Origin: a virus
Strand: one strand, 5' to 3'
DNA length: 37,493 nucleotides
Virus record (IMG/VR): IMGVR_UViG_3300033571_005366
Location: 1-37,493 of that record
A program made the translations under genes and the position numbers. The notes below the pieces were generated by a model that made no database searches, was not told the origin of the DNA, and saw only the letters and a program-made list of their open reading frames with translations. This document shows positions 11,764-20,030 of this stretch, piece after piece. Position 1 is the stretch's first letter. The number at the start of each line of letters is the position of its first letter.

Positions 11764-12630
11764 TTAGAGTTTGTTGAGGTAGTTAAGAATCCTGGCAAGT
11801 TCCTTTTCGTTGCAGTCTGTGACCAGTTCCTTGTTAAGTTTGGAAAGCAAGACTGGGACATGATCACCACCTTGAGGGTGGGCAACAATCTGGTCAATCA
11901 GGTCAGCTTTAGAGTCAAATGGACTGTCAGCAGAAACGGCAACAGGCTCAGGAGCAGCTTCGCCAGTAGAAAGCCATTGAGCGATGGATGATCCAGTTTC
12001 CTCTGTGATCTGGAAGATTTTGTCAGTAAACATTCCAGTTCGATCCTTTGATGCGCTTACCTGATGAGACATATCACAATCAAAAACAGTTGTGAATTCG
12101 TACTCAATACCATCTCGCATGATCGGGGCCATCCCAACCTTCTTAATCGTTGCCCTTCCGTTGCTGTCTTTATCAATGACATGATCCATCTTTGAGCGCA
12201 AACAGCAGATGACATGGATTTTAGATTGTAGAACAGCATCAAGGATTCCCTTGAATTTGTTTCCTGCGTCTGCCCAATTTGTGTAGGAATTTCCTCCACG
12301 GGCATCAAGCTTTGACTTGTACTCAAGAATTCCTTCCCAAATATGGGAGGCAGAATCAATCACAAGAACCTCATAAGAAGCGTCCTCCGCTGCTTTAATT
12401 GCAGAGATAAACTTGTCGTGAGTGAATGGGGGAGACAGGTCGAGCGTGTCAAAGTCAAACCTGTCTGAGTACAGGCTTGCTGACCCATTTTCTGTGTCAA
12501 TTACTGCGACCTTTCCTCCGTTTGCCAATCCCTTAGCTAGACGGAGACTGCTAAACGTTTTCCCAGAACCAGAGGCTCCAGTGACGGCCAATTTGATTTT
12601 GGCTTGTTTGCGTGTTGCTTTCTTAAACAT
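11764..12630 (-). CDS. Sak4-like RecA-fold ATPase
   Basis: This 288-residue AAA/RecA-type protein has Walker A TGASGSGKTFSS at about residues 17-28 and a Walker B-like strand YEVLVIDSASHIWE at about 85-98. It resembles phage Sak4-type annealing or recombination ATPases. The C-terminal 80 residues are a variable linker and a small helical domain (ADLIDQIVAHPQ). The leader is A/C-rich, ending AATACAACACGACT before the ATG. It is first in the cluster with exonuclease and SSB-like protein. Confidence 0.82.
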   Translation of the reverse strand: MFKKATRKQAKIKLAVTGASGSGKTFSSLRLAKGLANGGKVAVIDTENGSASLYSDRFDFDTLDLSPPFTHDKFISAIKAAEDASYEVLVIDSASHIWEGILEYKSKLDARGGNSYTNWADAGNKFKGILDAVLQSKIHVICCLRSKMDHVIDKDSNGRATIKKVGMAPIMRDGIEYEFTTVFDCDMSHQVSASKDRTGMFTDKIFQITEETGSSIAQWLSTGEAAPEPVAVSADSPFDSKADLIDQIVAHPQGGDHVPVLLSKLNKELVTDCNEKELARILNYLNKL

Positions 12631-12643
12631 AGTCGTGTTGTAT

Positions 12644-12883
12644 TTAGTGTTGGCTGTTTAGGTAAGCGGCGATCATGTAGATGGAAACGAGCAGGAATGC
12701 GGCGAAGGCAATAGCCTGCCAGAGATTAGCAAGTGCATAATTAACCTTTTCCGAATGCTCCTTGTAGTACTCAGATGCAGCAGCTTCAGCTTTGTTTTTT
12801 ACATGAGCCTCGTATTCCTCACGCCATTGGGCGCGATAGTCGGTTACTCTGGTCAATGATGACGGATGGTAGTTGTTGTTCAT
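12644..12883 (-). CDS. Small membrane protein, 79 aa
   Basis: A polar N-terminal helix (residues 15-50) is followed by a single transmembrane segment, AIAFAAFLLVSIYMIAAYL, near the C-terminus. This gives a tail-anchored topology with the polar part probably cytoplasmic. It lies in the early region, so it may alter the host membrane or exclude other phages. The leader holds a 7-bp inverted repeat (12890-12914) and no Shine-Dalgarno. Confidence 0.65.
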   Translation of the reverse strand: MNNNYHPSSLTRVTDYRAQWREEYEAHVKNKAEAAASEYYKEHSEKVNYALANLWQAIAFAAFLLVSIYMIAAYLNSQH

Positions 12884-12889
12884 GTTGTG

Positions 12890-12914
12890 TAGTGCCTTGT
12901 GTGTGGCGGCACTA
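12890..12914. promoter_or_regulatory. 7-bp inverted repeat in leader
   Basis: TAGTGCC at 12890-12896 and GGCACTA at 12908-12914 form a perfect dyad 6 bp upstream of the membrane protein start at 12883. It could be an operator, or a hairpin controlling translation. No T-run follows. Confidence 0.45.
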
Positions 12915-12942
12915 GTTCTAAAGAGGTTTCAAACCGCTGCAA

Positions 12943-13281
12943 CTACTTTTTTATACAATAGTACAAAATCGTATAATAACGATTGATCAAAAACACCTTA
13001 AAAGCCTTACGCTCAATCTTTCCTGCCAAATAGAGGTCGAGCAGTTTTTTCTGCGCTCTGGTGTTTGTCACGCCCCAAATCAGGGAGATTTCACGGGCAG
13101 TCTTCCAGCCTGGAGGCACTTCCGTGTCCTCGGCTTTGACGGTTGAAATCATGCTCAACCATTCGCTCTCTTCAGAAGTCTTTGAACCCTGTTGGGAGGT
13201 GGAATTTGCCACCCTCTTTGAGAGCGTGCCAAGCTTGCCACTCTCCTGTTTTCTCGTTGATGTTGCCATAAATCCACCCAT
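12943..13281 (-). CDS. Winged-helix/HTH-like DNA-binding protein
   Basis: The C-terminal half (PPGWKTAREISLIWGVTN, then AQKKLLDLYLAGKIERK) fits a small HTH found in phage regulatory proteins. The N-terminal 40 residues are Ser/Thr/Lys-rich and overlap the phosphoesterase gene by 110 bp. Starts at 13281, 13269 or 13152 are possible. The last leaves no overlap; GGTGGA sits just upstream of 13269. A regulatory role is likely, but the start is uncertain. Confidence 0.6.
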   Translation of the reverse strand: MGGFMATSTRKQESGKLGTLSKRVANSTSQQGSKTSEESEWLSMISTVKAEDTEVPPGWKTAREISLIWGVTNTRAQKKLLDLYLAGKIERKAFKVFLINRYYTILYYCIKK

Positions 13282-13891
13282 TAGAGTGCCTTAGGGTACT
13301 TGTAAAGGCCGAATTATAGTCCATATCAAGTTGGCAAAGCGCACCTGACGACATTGCAATTCGCCTTTCAAGGCCAGGAGAGGTCACCGTGTCAGCAGTG
13401 TGAACATGACCGAAGATGCAACTGCCGTAAATTTGAGCGTGTTGCCTACAGGCGTTCATGCCATGGTGATAGCCATGCAGGAATCTGACCTTCCCTAGCT
13501 GCAAGACTCCGTTGCGCTTATGGTAGCGAAAAGAAGCGATGTTAAGCTTAGAATAAAGCTTTCGCAGTTCCTCTATCCCCTTTGACGCATAATCAGCTTT
13601 GAGTCCGTTATTGCTCTCAGCTAGGTTGTAAAGCCTCTGGTCATGGTTGCCTTCAAGCACATACTTGGGTTTCCAAGCGCGAAGGAACTGGCACCCGTCC
13701 TGCCAGTCAACCATCATGGACTCAGCCTGTTCTTCAGCCGATGCTCCACGCCTGATTGCACGAAGGTCAAACAGATCACCGCCAAAGATGCGTATATGAG
13801 GCTTAAAAGCCTCTGTAAAGTCCAGAAGACTCTTTACGGTCTTAGAGTCCTGCTTGTCTCCATGCAGGTCGGTGGCAAAGATGAAGCGCAT
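13172..13891 (-). CDS. Calcineurin-like metallophosphoesterase
   Basis: This 239-residue protein contains the five-motif signature of two-metal phosphoesterases: TDLHGD near residues 7-12, GGDLFD near 38-43, LEGNHDQR near 79-86, LHGYHHG, and FGHVHTAD. It may act on nucleotides, DNA ends or protein phosphates, and phages use such enzymes in DNA processing. Its start overlaps the preceding stop as TAATG. The C-terminus overlaps the HTH-like gene. Confidence 0.88.
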   Translation of the reverse strand: MRFIFATDLHGDKQDSKTVKSLLDFTEAFKPHIRIFGGDLFDLRAIRRGASAEEQAESMMVDWQDGCQFLRAWKPKYVLEGNHDQRLYNLAESNNGLKADYASKGIEELRKLYSKLNIASFRYHKRNGVLQLGKVRFLHGYHHGMNACRQHAQIYGSCIFGHVHTADTVTSPGLERRIAMSSGALCQLDMDYNSAFTSTLRHSNGWIYGNINEKTGEWQAWHALKEGGKFHLPTGFKDF

Positions 13892-14040
13892 TAGGGCTTG
13901 CGTTTGCCTGCCTTCTTGAGTGCTGCTTTCTGTGTAGCGTAGGCAATGGCAACGGCCTGCTTCTGAGGCTTACCATGCTTCATCTCAAGCGAGACATTCT
14001 TTCCGAAGGTCTTTTGCGAGTATCCTTTTGTGAGTGGCAT
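13891..14040 (-). CDS. DUF6496-like small basic protein, 49 aa
   Basis: The product reads MPLTKGYSQKTFGKNVSLEM, then HGKPQKQAVAIAYATQKAA and a basic tail (KKAGKRKP). This matches a common small phage protein pattern (S-K-N-x-E-M-x-G-K-P-Q-K-Q-A-V-A-I-A) that I know as DUF6496. It joins the phosphoesterase by a TAATG overlap. Function unknown. Confidence 0.75.
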   Translation of the reverse strand: MPLTKGYSQKTFGKNVSLEMKHGKPQKQAVAIAYATQKAALKKAGKRKP

Positions 14041-14071
14041 AATGGTTAGGCTAGGTTAAGGTTGAGAATAG

Positions 14072-17000
14072 TCAAGGCTTTGATGCCAATTTCTCTGCGG
14101 CTTGCTGAGTGTCACGGATGCCAAGCAACGCTCCAGTTCCAGAATAAACGCGGAATTTACCTGAGGTTGACTTGATGATCCTGGCTCCGTTGCTGCCGTT
14201 TAGGATCGAAGGTGAAGAGGCATCTGGTTGGAAGCGAATATCTGGTGACTCGACATTGAAGCGTTGAGAGAGCGGAATGATGTTTCCAGCGTCGTCGTAG
14301 GTGATGGGGTCGGCGGATTTGATTTGGGATGGGTTGAATACAACCACCTCCTCAATCTTTCCGGCGCTGTCCGTGTACACTACGGAGTCGCGGCCAAGCT
14401 TTCTCAATACACTTCTGTCATTCGGCTGAATAATTTGGGGGAACTCTTTGTTAAGCCCGTACTCTTTAGCGTAGACATCAAGAGTTTCTCGATCCCCCAT
14501 CAAAGGGAAAACCAGCTTCACCTTGAGCCTCATCTCGACTTTTTTCCCACCTCTATGACCTGTTTTGCTTTCGCCTTCGACTGGTCTGAGCCAGATGCCG
14601 TGGCCAGACAGAGATTTTTTACCCCAGATGTCCGCCCCAGTAAGAACTTGACCCTCCATCAGTTCTAGTCCGCCAACTTTGAATTCGGTAAAGACTTGAT
14701 TTGTCTCATGCACAAAGGTTGCGGACTCGTATCCAGCAGCCTTATCCGCCTCATCCACCATCCGCTGCAACTCAGCCGCCGACTGCGGATTGCGTTGCAT
14801 CCACTGCTCGATCACGCTTGCACGATCCGCAGCAGGAGCGGCTTTAATGAGCGCACCAAGGTTGTCGGTGCCGCTGTCGCCGGATTGAATAGCAGTCCGA
14901 TAGGTGGCATCTGGCTGGAAGCGAATGCTTGACGGCCCCATGTTCTCAGACCCATTCTCTGACTTGAGGAAGTTGTCCTGAGCCTTCTTGATTGCAGCAT
15001 CTTGGCTGGAAGCCACTCCAATTTCAGCCCCATCTTTGTCGTAAACCTTGTAAAGCTTGCTGCCAGCGTTCTTTAGGATGCGGTATCCGTCTGGATTTGT
15101 CCAAGCTTCACCGTTTGGCAGGGTTTCTGGAGTAAATGAGTCTGGCTGGAAACGCCTAACCAGCTTATCGTAAGCGTTCTCTTGGACTACCTTTAGCCGC
15201 TCATTGGTGGGAGTAATCTCTGTTACTCGTTCAATGCGGAAATCACGAAAGGCAGACTCTCCAATGCGCTTTCCTCTTTTCTCTTTTCCAATAAGGCTCA
15301 GAGGCTCAAACACAGGTTCGTTTTCATAACCTTTACTCTTTAATCTTTCTGGCAAAGTAACATTCAATGCTTCGGCAATCAAATCTCGCTTAACTGCACC
15401 AAGATTTTCATCACCATTGCCAAGCAGTTCGGCAGTTGATTTTGATCCACTAGGGGTATCTGGTTGCTTGCCTTCCGCAGATAGATTTCGCATTGAACGC
15501 TTAAAATCGTCCATAAAGGCATCCAGACTAGGCCAAACGCCTTGGTGCTTAGGATCGCTCATAATCTTCTGAGCGTTCTGCTTCAACCTGCTAAGATCAA
15601 TGTATTTGGCATTAAAGCCACCAGCAGAATTTACATGAATAAACAGGGGATAAATCTCCTGCCTAGTTGGAGGTCTGACGGTTGACTCCATCTGACCAGT
15701 GCGCTTTGAATACTTCCAGACAGGGTTGTTAACAGTGTCAAAGGTTGGCCCTTCTGGTGAAACCATCGAGGCGTAAAGCTGGCGCATTGTAGCCAACTGC
15801 TGATTGCCCATTCCTCGATCCTTGGCGACTTGCAGGAATCGCTCAAAGACAGGTGCAGGAGTTGCAGAGGTAATCTGAATTTGAGAGTCCTTGTCAGTGA
15901 TTGAGACTGGTTCGCCTTTGCGGTTCACCACTCTAACTGTTGCTTGGTCGTCAGGACTCAACTGTTGGAAAGCTTGAACCGCTGCCTCATAATCTGCCTT
16001 GGCAACAGCCTGGTGTTCCTTCTCGGTTAGAAGCCTTGGGTTTCCGTTCTCGTCAGTTCCAAGAATGTCGCGGGTTGCTCCAAAGGTAGCTTGAGCGAAC
16101 TTTGCAACATCCACAGGGTTAGTTGGAATTGGAACCGTCTTTGGCGCAGCTTGCTTAGGAGCAGCATCGCCGCTTTTTGGATACTTGCCAGAGAAAGCTT
16201 TACGCAGAATTACATCAAGCTGCGGAATGCGAACAGAACGACCATTTGCGTCAGTGAAAGCCTTTGAAGGCGTGTTAAGATTGGTCTGTCCAGTGTAAAG
16301 TTCCGTAGCAAGCCTATCCAAAACCCTCTGGTCAATCTGATCAAGCAGGTTGCGATGCCACATTGGAAGGCGATCAGGATTGAAAGCCCCAGGCCGAGAA
16401 CGACCCATAAGCCGTTCAGCGTAGCTTGCAGTTGCCTCATCAAGAACAAAATCCTTAGCGGCTTGAATAGCCTCTGGACTGTAACCAGCAGGGTTTTCAA
16501 GCTTGCCGGCAACATCCAGTGCCATTTGGTAACCCTGTGGGTTGTTCTTGTAGGACTCTGCCAGTTCCTTAGCCTTTGCTGCCCAATCTGCCTCAGTATA
16601 AAGACCAGGCTTGAGGATGTTTCCATCAGCGTCCCTGATGCCATCATAAAGATTACGCAACTCAGGAAGTAGAGAAGCCCTGACTCCAACATTGACTAGT
16701 TGGTGAGTAGTTTCATGGAAAACAGTGCCAGAGTTAAGTCGTGAAGGATTGATCGAAATCGTGTTACCAACAATGTCAAAGGCGTTTGGACTGTTCTTTG
16801 GCCCAACGACAACGGTTGCCCCATGAGCTTCAGCCAGCCTCAAAGCGTCCAGCATATCTGCTGCTCTCTCAGGCCCAGCAACCTTGATTGCCTGATCCAT
16901 GATCTGAGCGTACTCAATGCGACTCCTTTCGTCAGGAATGGCGTTTACGAAGGTTTTAATGTCTCCCAGGGCATTGGCATCGCCTCTAGCTGTTGGAGCC

Positions 17001-18400
17001 TTAGCAAGCGTTTTAACGGCACTTACAGAGGCTTTGATTGGCCCTGTCAAAGCGGAAACGCCAAGGGCAGACCCAACACCAGCGGCAGCACCTTCTTCAC
17101 CTCCTGCCATGTAGCCAAGTCCTGCGCCAATTCCAGCGGCAGGAATGAAGTCCTTGGCAGTCTCCTTGGCAACCTGACCAGCAAACTGGAACGCAGGTTG
17201 AGTAGGAAGCAAAGCCTTGGCAATGTTCCTTGCAGATTGGCTAATTCCAGAATCAACTGCCATCTTTTCAAACAGACCAGAGCGAGAAGCACCAGTTTTA
17301 GCCACCTTTGCGGCTGAACCAATGAAGTCTGCCCCTGCTGAAATGCCTTTAAGGGTAGCGGAAGCGGCTCTCAGGCCAACAGTAGCCCCAAGCGTACCTG
17401 CAACAGCACCTTCAATGTCTCCTTGCCTGTACCCAAGACCAGCACCGACCAAAGCCTGAGCGGTTTCGTTTTTAATAATGTTCCTGGCAAGGTTGATTGG
17501 TGCATTTGCAATTTTGGCTGCTGTTTCAACAGTCTTTGCAGCGGCTTGAACGCCAGTTGCACCAAGATTGCCAGCAGTTTCAGCGGCTTTTGCAGTAAAC
17601 TCAGCGGCTTTGGTTGTAGCAGGAAGACCAGCAGCAGCCTCATAAAAGCCCTTCTTAGCAATCCCTTTGCCAACTCCTTTGGCTAAGCCTTTAGCGAGTC
17701 CAGTAATGGTAAAGGCATCAACAAACCTTGCTCCCTTGGCAACATCCTCAACAGATGCACCTTGGACAAGCTTATCAGCAACATCAACCATTTCCAATGC
17801 TGCCAGCTCCTTCTTGCGTTCAGAATCAACTAGAGTCTTGTAGTCCTCTGGCGTTGCAGCCCTAGAGGTAACGGTGGGAGCAGGCCCGTAAGCGTAACCG
17901 TAGTCAGTCACAGGCTGCTTGGCGAACTCGTCAAATGTTGGGATTCGCTGGGTTGGGTCAATCAGCTTTAGACCAAGCTGAGCAAGGTCAATAGTTCCTG
18001 CGCCAATACCTCTTGCAGCAGAGCTAACAACCTTTGCAGTGGCTAGGTTGTCACCCTTTACTGGAGCTTCAACCATAGTCTTTCCAGCAGCATAAGCACC
18101 TTTAAGAACATCTTTGACAAGAGTTCCAGCAGCATCAAGAACAATGCCACCCATTTCAGCGGTGGTCATCTTCTTGTCGCTGCGGAAGTTGTTCAGCTTG
18201 ATATAATCATCATCTGAAATGTTGGCGATGAAGTCTTTAACATCGCCTCCTTCTTGCTGAAACTTCTGCAAATCAAAGGCAACATCTTGACCTTCTCTTG
18301 GGAAGGCTTCAGATACAGCCTGATTGATTTCCTCCTGAGTCGCATCATCAGGAAAAGTCAGGGTTTGATTGCGAGACTCAACAAGGATTTGTTTGGGCAT
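14072..18400 (-). CDS. Giant internal virion (polyvalent) protein with metalloprotease motif and ART-like domain
   Basis: This 1442-residue protein is probably packaged and injected with the DNA. A short N-terminal domain (residues 1-75) is followed by a long Gly/Ala-rich, partly hydrophobic helical region (about 80-470) that could form a membrane channel. A zinc-protease motif, FHETTHQLVNVG, lies at 561-572 (HExxH at 562-566). The C-terminal part has three RFQP linkers (about 1083, 1160 and 1389). Between the last two lies a domain with FVHETNQVF, HGIWLRP and VVFNPSQIKSADPITYDD, resembling ADP-ribosyltransferase-like domains of polyvalent proteins. Two copies of a small beta motif (YKVYDKDGAEIG; FRVYSGTGALLG) surround that domain. 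The start has AAAGG upstream. Confidence 0.8.
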   Translation of the reverse strand: MPKQILVESRNQTLTFPDDATQEEINQAVSEAFPREGQDVAFDLQKFQQEGGDVKDFIANISDDDYIKLNNFRSDKKMTTAEMGGIVLDAAGTLVKDVLKGAYAAGKTMVEAPVKGDNLATAKVVSSAARGIGAGTIDLAQLGLKLIDPTQRIPTFDEFAKQPVTDYGYAYGPAPTVTSRAATPEDYKTLVDSERKKELAALEMVDVADKLVQGASVEDVAKGARFVDAFTITGLAKGLAKGVGKGIAKKGFYEAAAGLPATTKAAEFTAKAAETAGNLGATGVQAAAKTVETAAKIANAPINLARNIIKNETAQALVGAGLGYRQGDIEGAVAGTLGATVGLRAASATLKGISAGADFIGSAAKVAKTGASRSGLFEKMAVDSGISQSARNIAKALLPTQPAFQFAGQVAKETAKDFIPAAGIGAGLGYMAGGEEGAAAGVGSALGVSALTGPIKASVSAVKTLAKAPTARGDANALGDIKTFVNAIPDERSRIEYAQIMDQAIKVAGPERAADMLDALRLAEAHGATVVVGPKNSPNAFDIVGNTISINPSRLNSGTVFHETTHQLVNVGVRASLLPELRNLYDGIRDADGNILKPGLYTEADWAAKAKELAESYKNNPQGYQMALDVAGKLENPAGYSPEAIQAAKDFVLDEATASYAERLMGRSRPGAFNPDRLPMWHRNLLDQIDQRVLDRLATELYTGQTNLNTPSKAFTDANGRSVRIPQLDVILRKAFSGKYPKSGDAAPKQAAPKTVPIPTNPVDVAKFAQATFGATRDILGTDENGNPRLLTEKEHQAVAKADYEAAVQAFQQLSPDDQATVRVVNRKGEPVSITDKDSQIQITSATPAPVFERFLQVAKDRGMGNQQLATMRQLYASMVSPEGPTFDTVNNPVWKYSKRTGQMESTVRPPTRQEIYPLFIHVNSAGGFNAKYIDLSRLKQNAQKIMSDPKHQGVWPSLDAFMDDFKRSMRNLSAEGKQPDTPSGSKSTAELLGNGDENLGAVKRDLIAEALNVTLPERLKSKGYENEPVFEPLSLIGKEKRGKRIGESAFRDFRIERVTEITPTNERLKVVQENAYDKLVRRFQPDSFTPETLPNGEAWTNPDGYRILKNAGSKLYKVYDKDGAEIGVASSQDAAIKKAQDNFLKSENGSENMGPSSIRFQPDATYRTAIQSGDSGTDNLGALIKAAPAADRASVIEQWMQRNPQSAAELQRMVDEADKAAGYESATFVHETNQVFTEFKVGGLELMEGQVLTGADIWGKKSLSGHGIWLRPVEGESKTGHRGGKKVEMRLKVKLVFPLMGDRETLDVYAKEYGLNKEFPQIIQPNDRSVLRKLGRDSVVYTDSAGKIEEVVVFNPSQIKSADPITYDDAGNIIPLSQRFNVESPDIRFQPDASSPSILNGSNGARIIKSTSGKFRVYSGTGALLGIRDTQQAAEKLASKP

Positions 18401-18401
18401 A

Positions 18402-19559
18402 TTACCTTTGAATAATCAGCTTACCAGTTTGAGGATCACGAACGAATTGAAGCCCGCCTGGGCTTGGGATAGTAACAGGCTTAACAGCTTGACCAGCGGT
18501 AGGAGGCTCAACAGGAATGATTGGCCTTCCGTCATTTGGAATCGGTGGAGAAGGCGGAAAGTCTGGCATCTGCTGCTGTCCTTGAGCCTGTGGAGCAACC
18601 TGTTGTTGATCCTGTGGCATAAATCCTTGCAGACCAGTCGCAGCCCGTCCAGTGAAGTCCATGTAGGTATTCCTAAGCTCAAGCAAAGCCTTCTTGAAGT
18701 CGTCAACTCCCAAGGCAGGATCAAGGCGTTGCATGGACTGCTCTGCTTTTTGCCCTTCAACTTGGGTAATTGCTCCACCACCTTTAAGCTTTTCAAAGGC
18801 TTGTAGGAATACATCTCCCTTAATCTGGTTGATTTTGGTCTTCAACTCCTTGGCCTTTGTCTCTGGAATGATTGACAAGGCACTCTTGAAGCCAACACCT
18901 GACGCAAGGTCTGGATCGGAAAGCAGGCTATCAATCATGCTGATTGCTCTGGCTGAACTAGCCAGAGAGGTTTGAAGCTTCAAAGCACGATCAAGCCCTT
19001 CAGTTTGCGCTTTTTGCTGCGTAAGCTTCAAGTCCTGCTCAGCCTTTTGAAGGTCAAGCTGAGTCTTTTTCAAGCCAAGTTCATCGGATTGCTTTTCAAC
19101 TGGCGTTGGAAGAATGACAGGCGCACGAAGATCACCACCTGCGGCAATCCGTGTTCCGTCAATGTCCATGACTCTGACAGGCTGTTGAGGCTCAGGAACC
19201 TTGCCAAAAACCATCTCAACATCCTGTGCTGCTGCATCTCTGAACTGCTTGAGACGATTCACTCGCATCACATTCTCAATACCACCAAAGCCGTTTACAA
19301 GCTCGTTAAATCGTTGCTCAACCAGTTGATTGTACTGCATCCTCATTGGATCGGCCTGCAATTGTCTAGGTGCAGGTTGCTGAACCATTTGAGGTTGTGC
19401 GTATTGCTGAACCTGGGGCTGAGCAATTTGAGGCTGCTGTGCGGACATTCCACCTCCGAAACGCTGAAGGATTTCTGGCGAGATTGGAGCCTGAGCAAAG
19501 GACTGGTTTAGAATGTCCTGTGCAAATTGATCGAGTCTAGGAGGTGGTAGTTGTGCCAT
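18402..19559 (-). CDS. Internal virion protein, Gln/Pro-rich
   Basis: This 385-residue protein has a Gln-rich N-terminal part (about residues 38-75), a long charged coiled-coil helix (KKTQLDLQKAEQDLKLTQQ, about 165-195), and a compact helical domain (about 205-300). That domain, with GDVFLQAFEKLKGGGAITQ, is shared by many phage DNA-transfer or injection proteins. The C-terminal 80 residues are Pro/Gln-rich and probably flexible. It stands 1 bp before the giant virion protein. A role in genome ejection is inferred from composition and position. Confidence 0.75.
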   Translation of the reverse strand: MAQLPPPRLDQFAQDILNQSFAQAPISPEILQRFGGGMSAQQPQIAQPQVQQYAQPQMVQQPAPRQLQADPMRMQYNQLVEQRFNELVNGFGGIENVMRVNRLKQFRDAAAQDVEMVFGKVPEPQQPVRVMDIDGTRIAAGGDLRAPVILPTPVEKQSDELGLKKTQLDLQKAEQDLKLTQQKAQTEGLDRALKLQTSLASSARAISMIDSLLSDPDLASGVGFKSALSIIPETKAKELKTKINQIKGDVFLQAFEKLKGGGAITQVEGQKAEQSMQRLDPALGVDDFKKALLELRNTYMDFTGRAATGLQGFMPQDQQQVAPQAQGQQQMPDFPPSPPIPNDGRPIIPVEPPTAGQAVKPVTIPSPGGLQFVRDPQTGKLIIQR

Positions 19560-19560
19560 A

Positions 19561-20028
19561 TTATTGACGGAAAGGAATGCCGCGATTCATCAAGAATTGA
19601 TCCGCTGCTTGCTGTTGCAAAGCCTGCTGTTGCATCTGTGCAGCCTTAGCTGCGGCAGCTTGCTGTTGAGCAAACTGCATATAGCTTGCAAGTCCTTGGT
19701 TGAAGCCTTGAAGCTCAGGAGCAGACATTTGGGCAAACCTAGAGGAAGCGTTTGCAAGACTCTCAGGCATTGGAACGCCATACTGTTGAGAATATCGTTG
19801 AGCAATCTCAAGAGAAGGCTGAGTTGCCATTTGCATTCCTGCAAGTTGCTGAGCCTCTTTTGCTTGTGCTACCTGACCTTCCTTCATTCCCATATAGCCT
19901 TGTGCAAGATTTCCAACAAGGCTTTGCGCTCCTTGCATAATGTTCTGCGTTGGCTGGGTAAGCATATTGTAGTAGTTGCTAGGAACCCACTGGTAACCTC
20001 CTGAGTACTGTCCAAAGTATTGTGCCAT
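19561..20028 (-). CDS. Internal virion protein, Gln/Ala-rich, 155 aa
   Basis: The ATG at 20028 has GAAGGA seven bases upstream, one of the clearer Shine-Dalgarno sites here. It gives MAQYFGQYSGGYQWVPSNYY. The rest is helical and extremely rich in Gln, Ala and Met. Composition and place between other virion proteins suggest an ejection or core protein. It precedes the Gln/Pro-rich protein by 1 bp. Confidence 0.7.
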   Translation of the reverse strand: MAQYFGQYSGGYQWVPSNYYNMLTQPTQNIMQGAQSLVGNLAQGYMGMKEGQVAQAKEAQQLAGMQMATQPSLEIAQRYSQQYGVPMPESLANASSRFAQMSAPELQGFNQGLASYMQFAQQQAAAAKAAQMQQQALQQQAADQFLMNRGIPFRQ

Positions 20029-20030
20029 AA

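Noticed and set aside
16210-16692. 160-codon minus-strand frame inside the giant virion gene
   Set aside because: It lies wholly inside a clear coding frame, is hydrophobic and irregular, and has no start signal.
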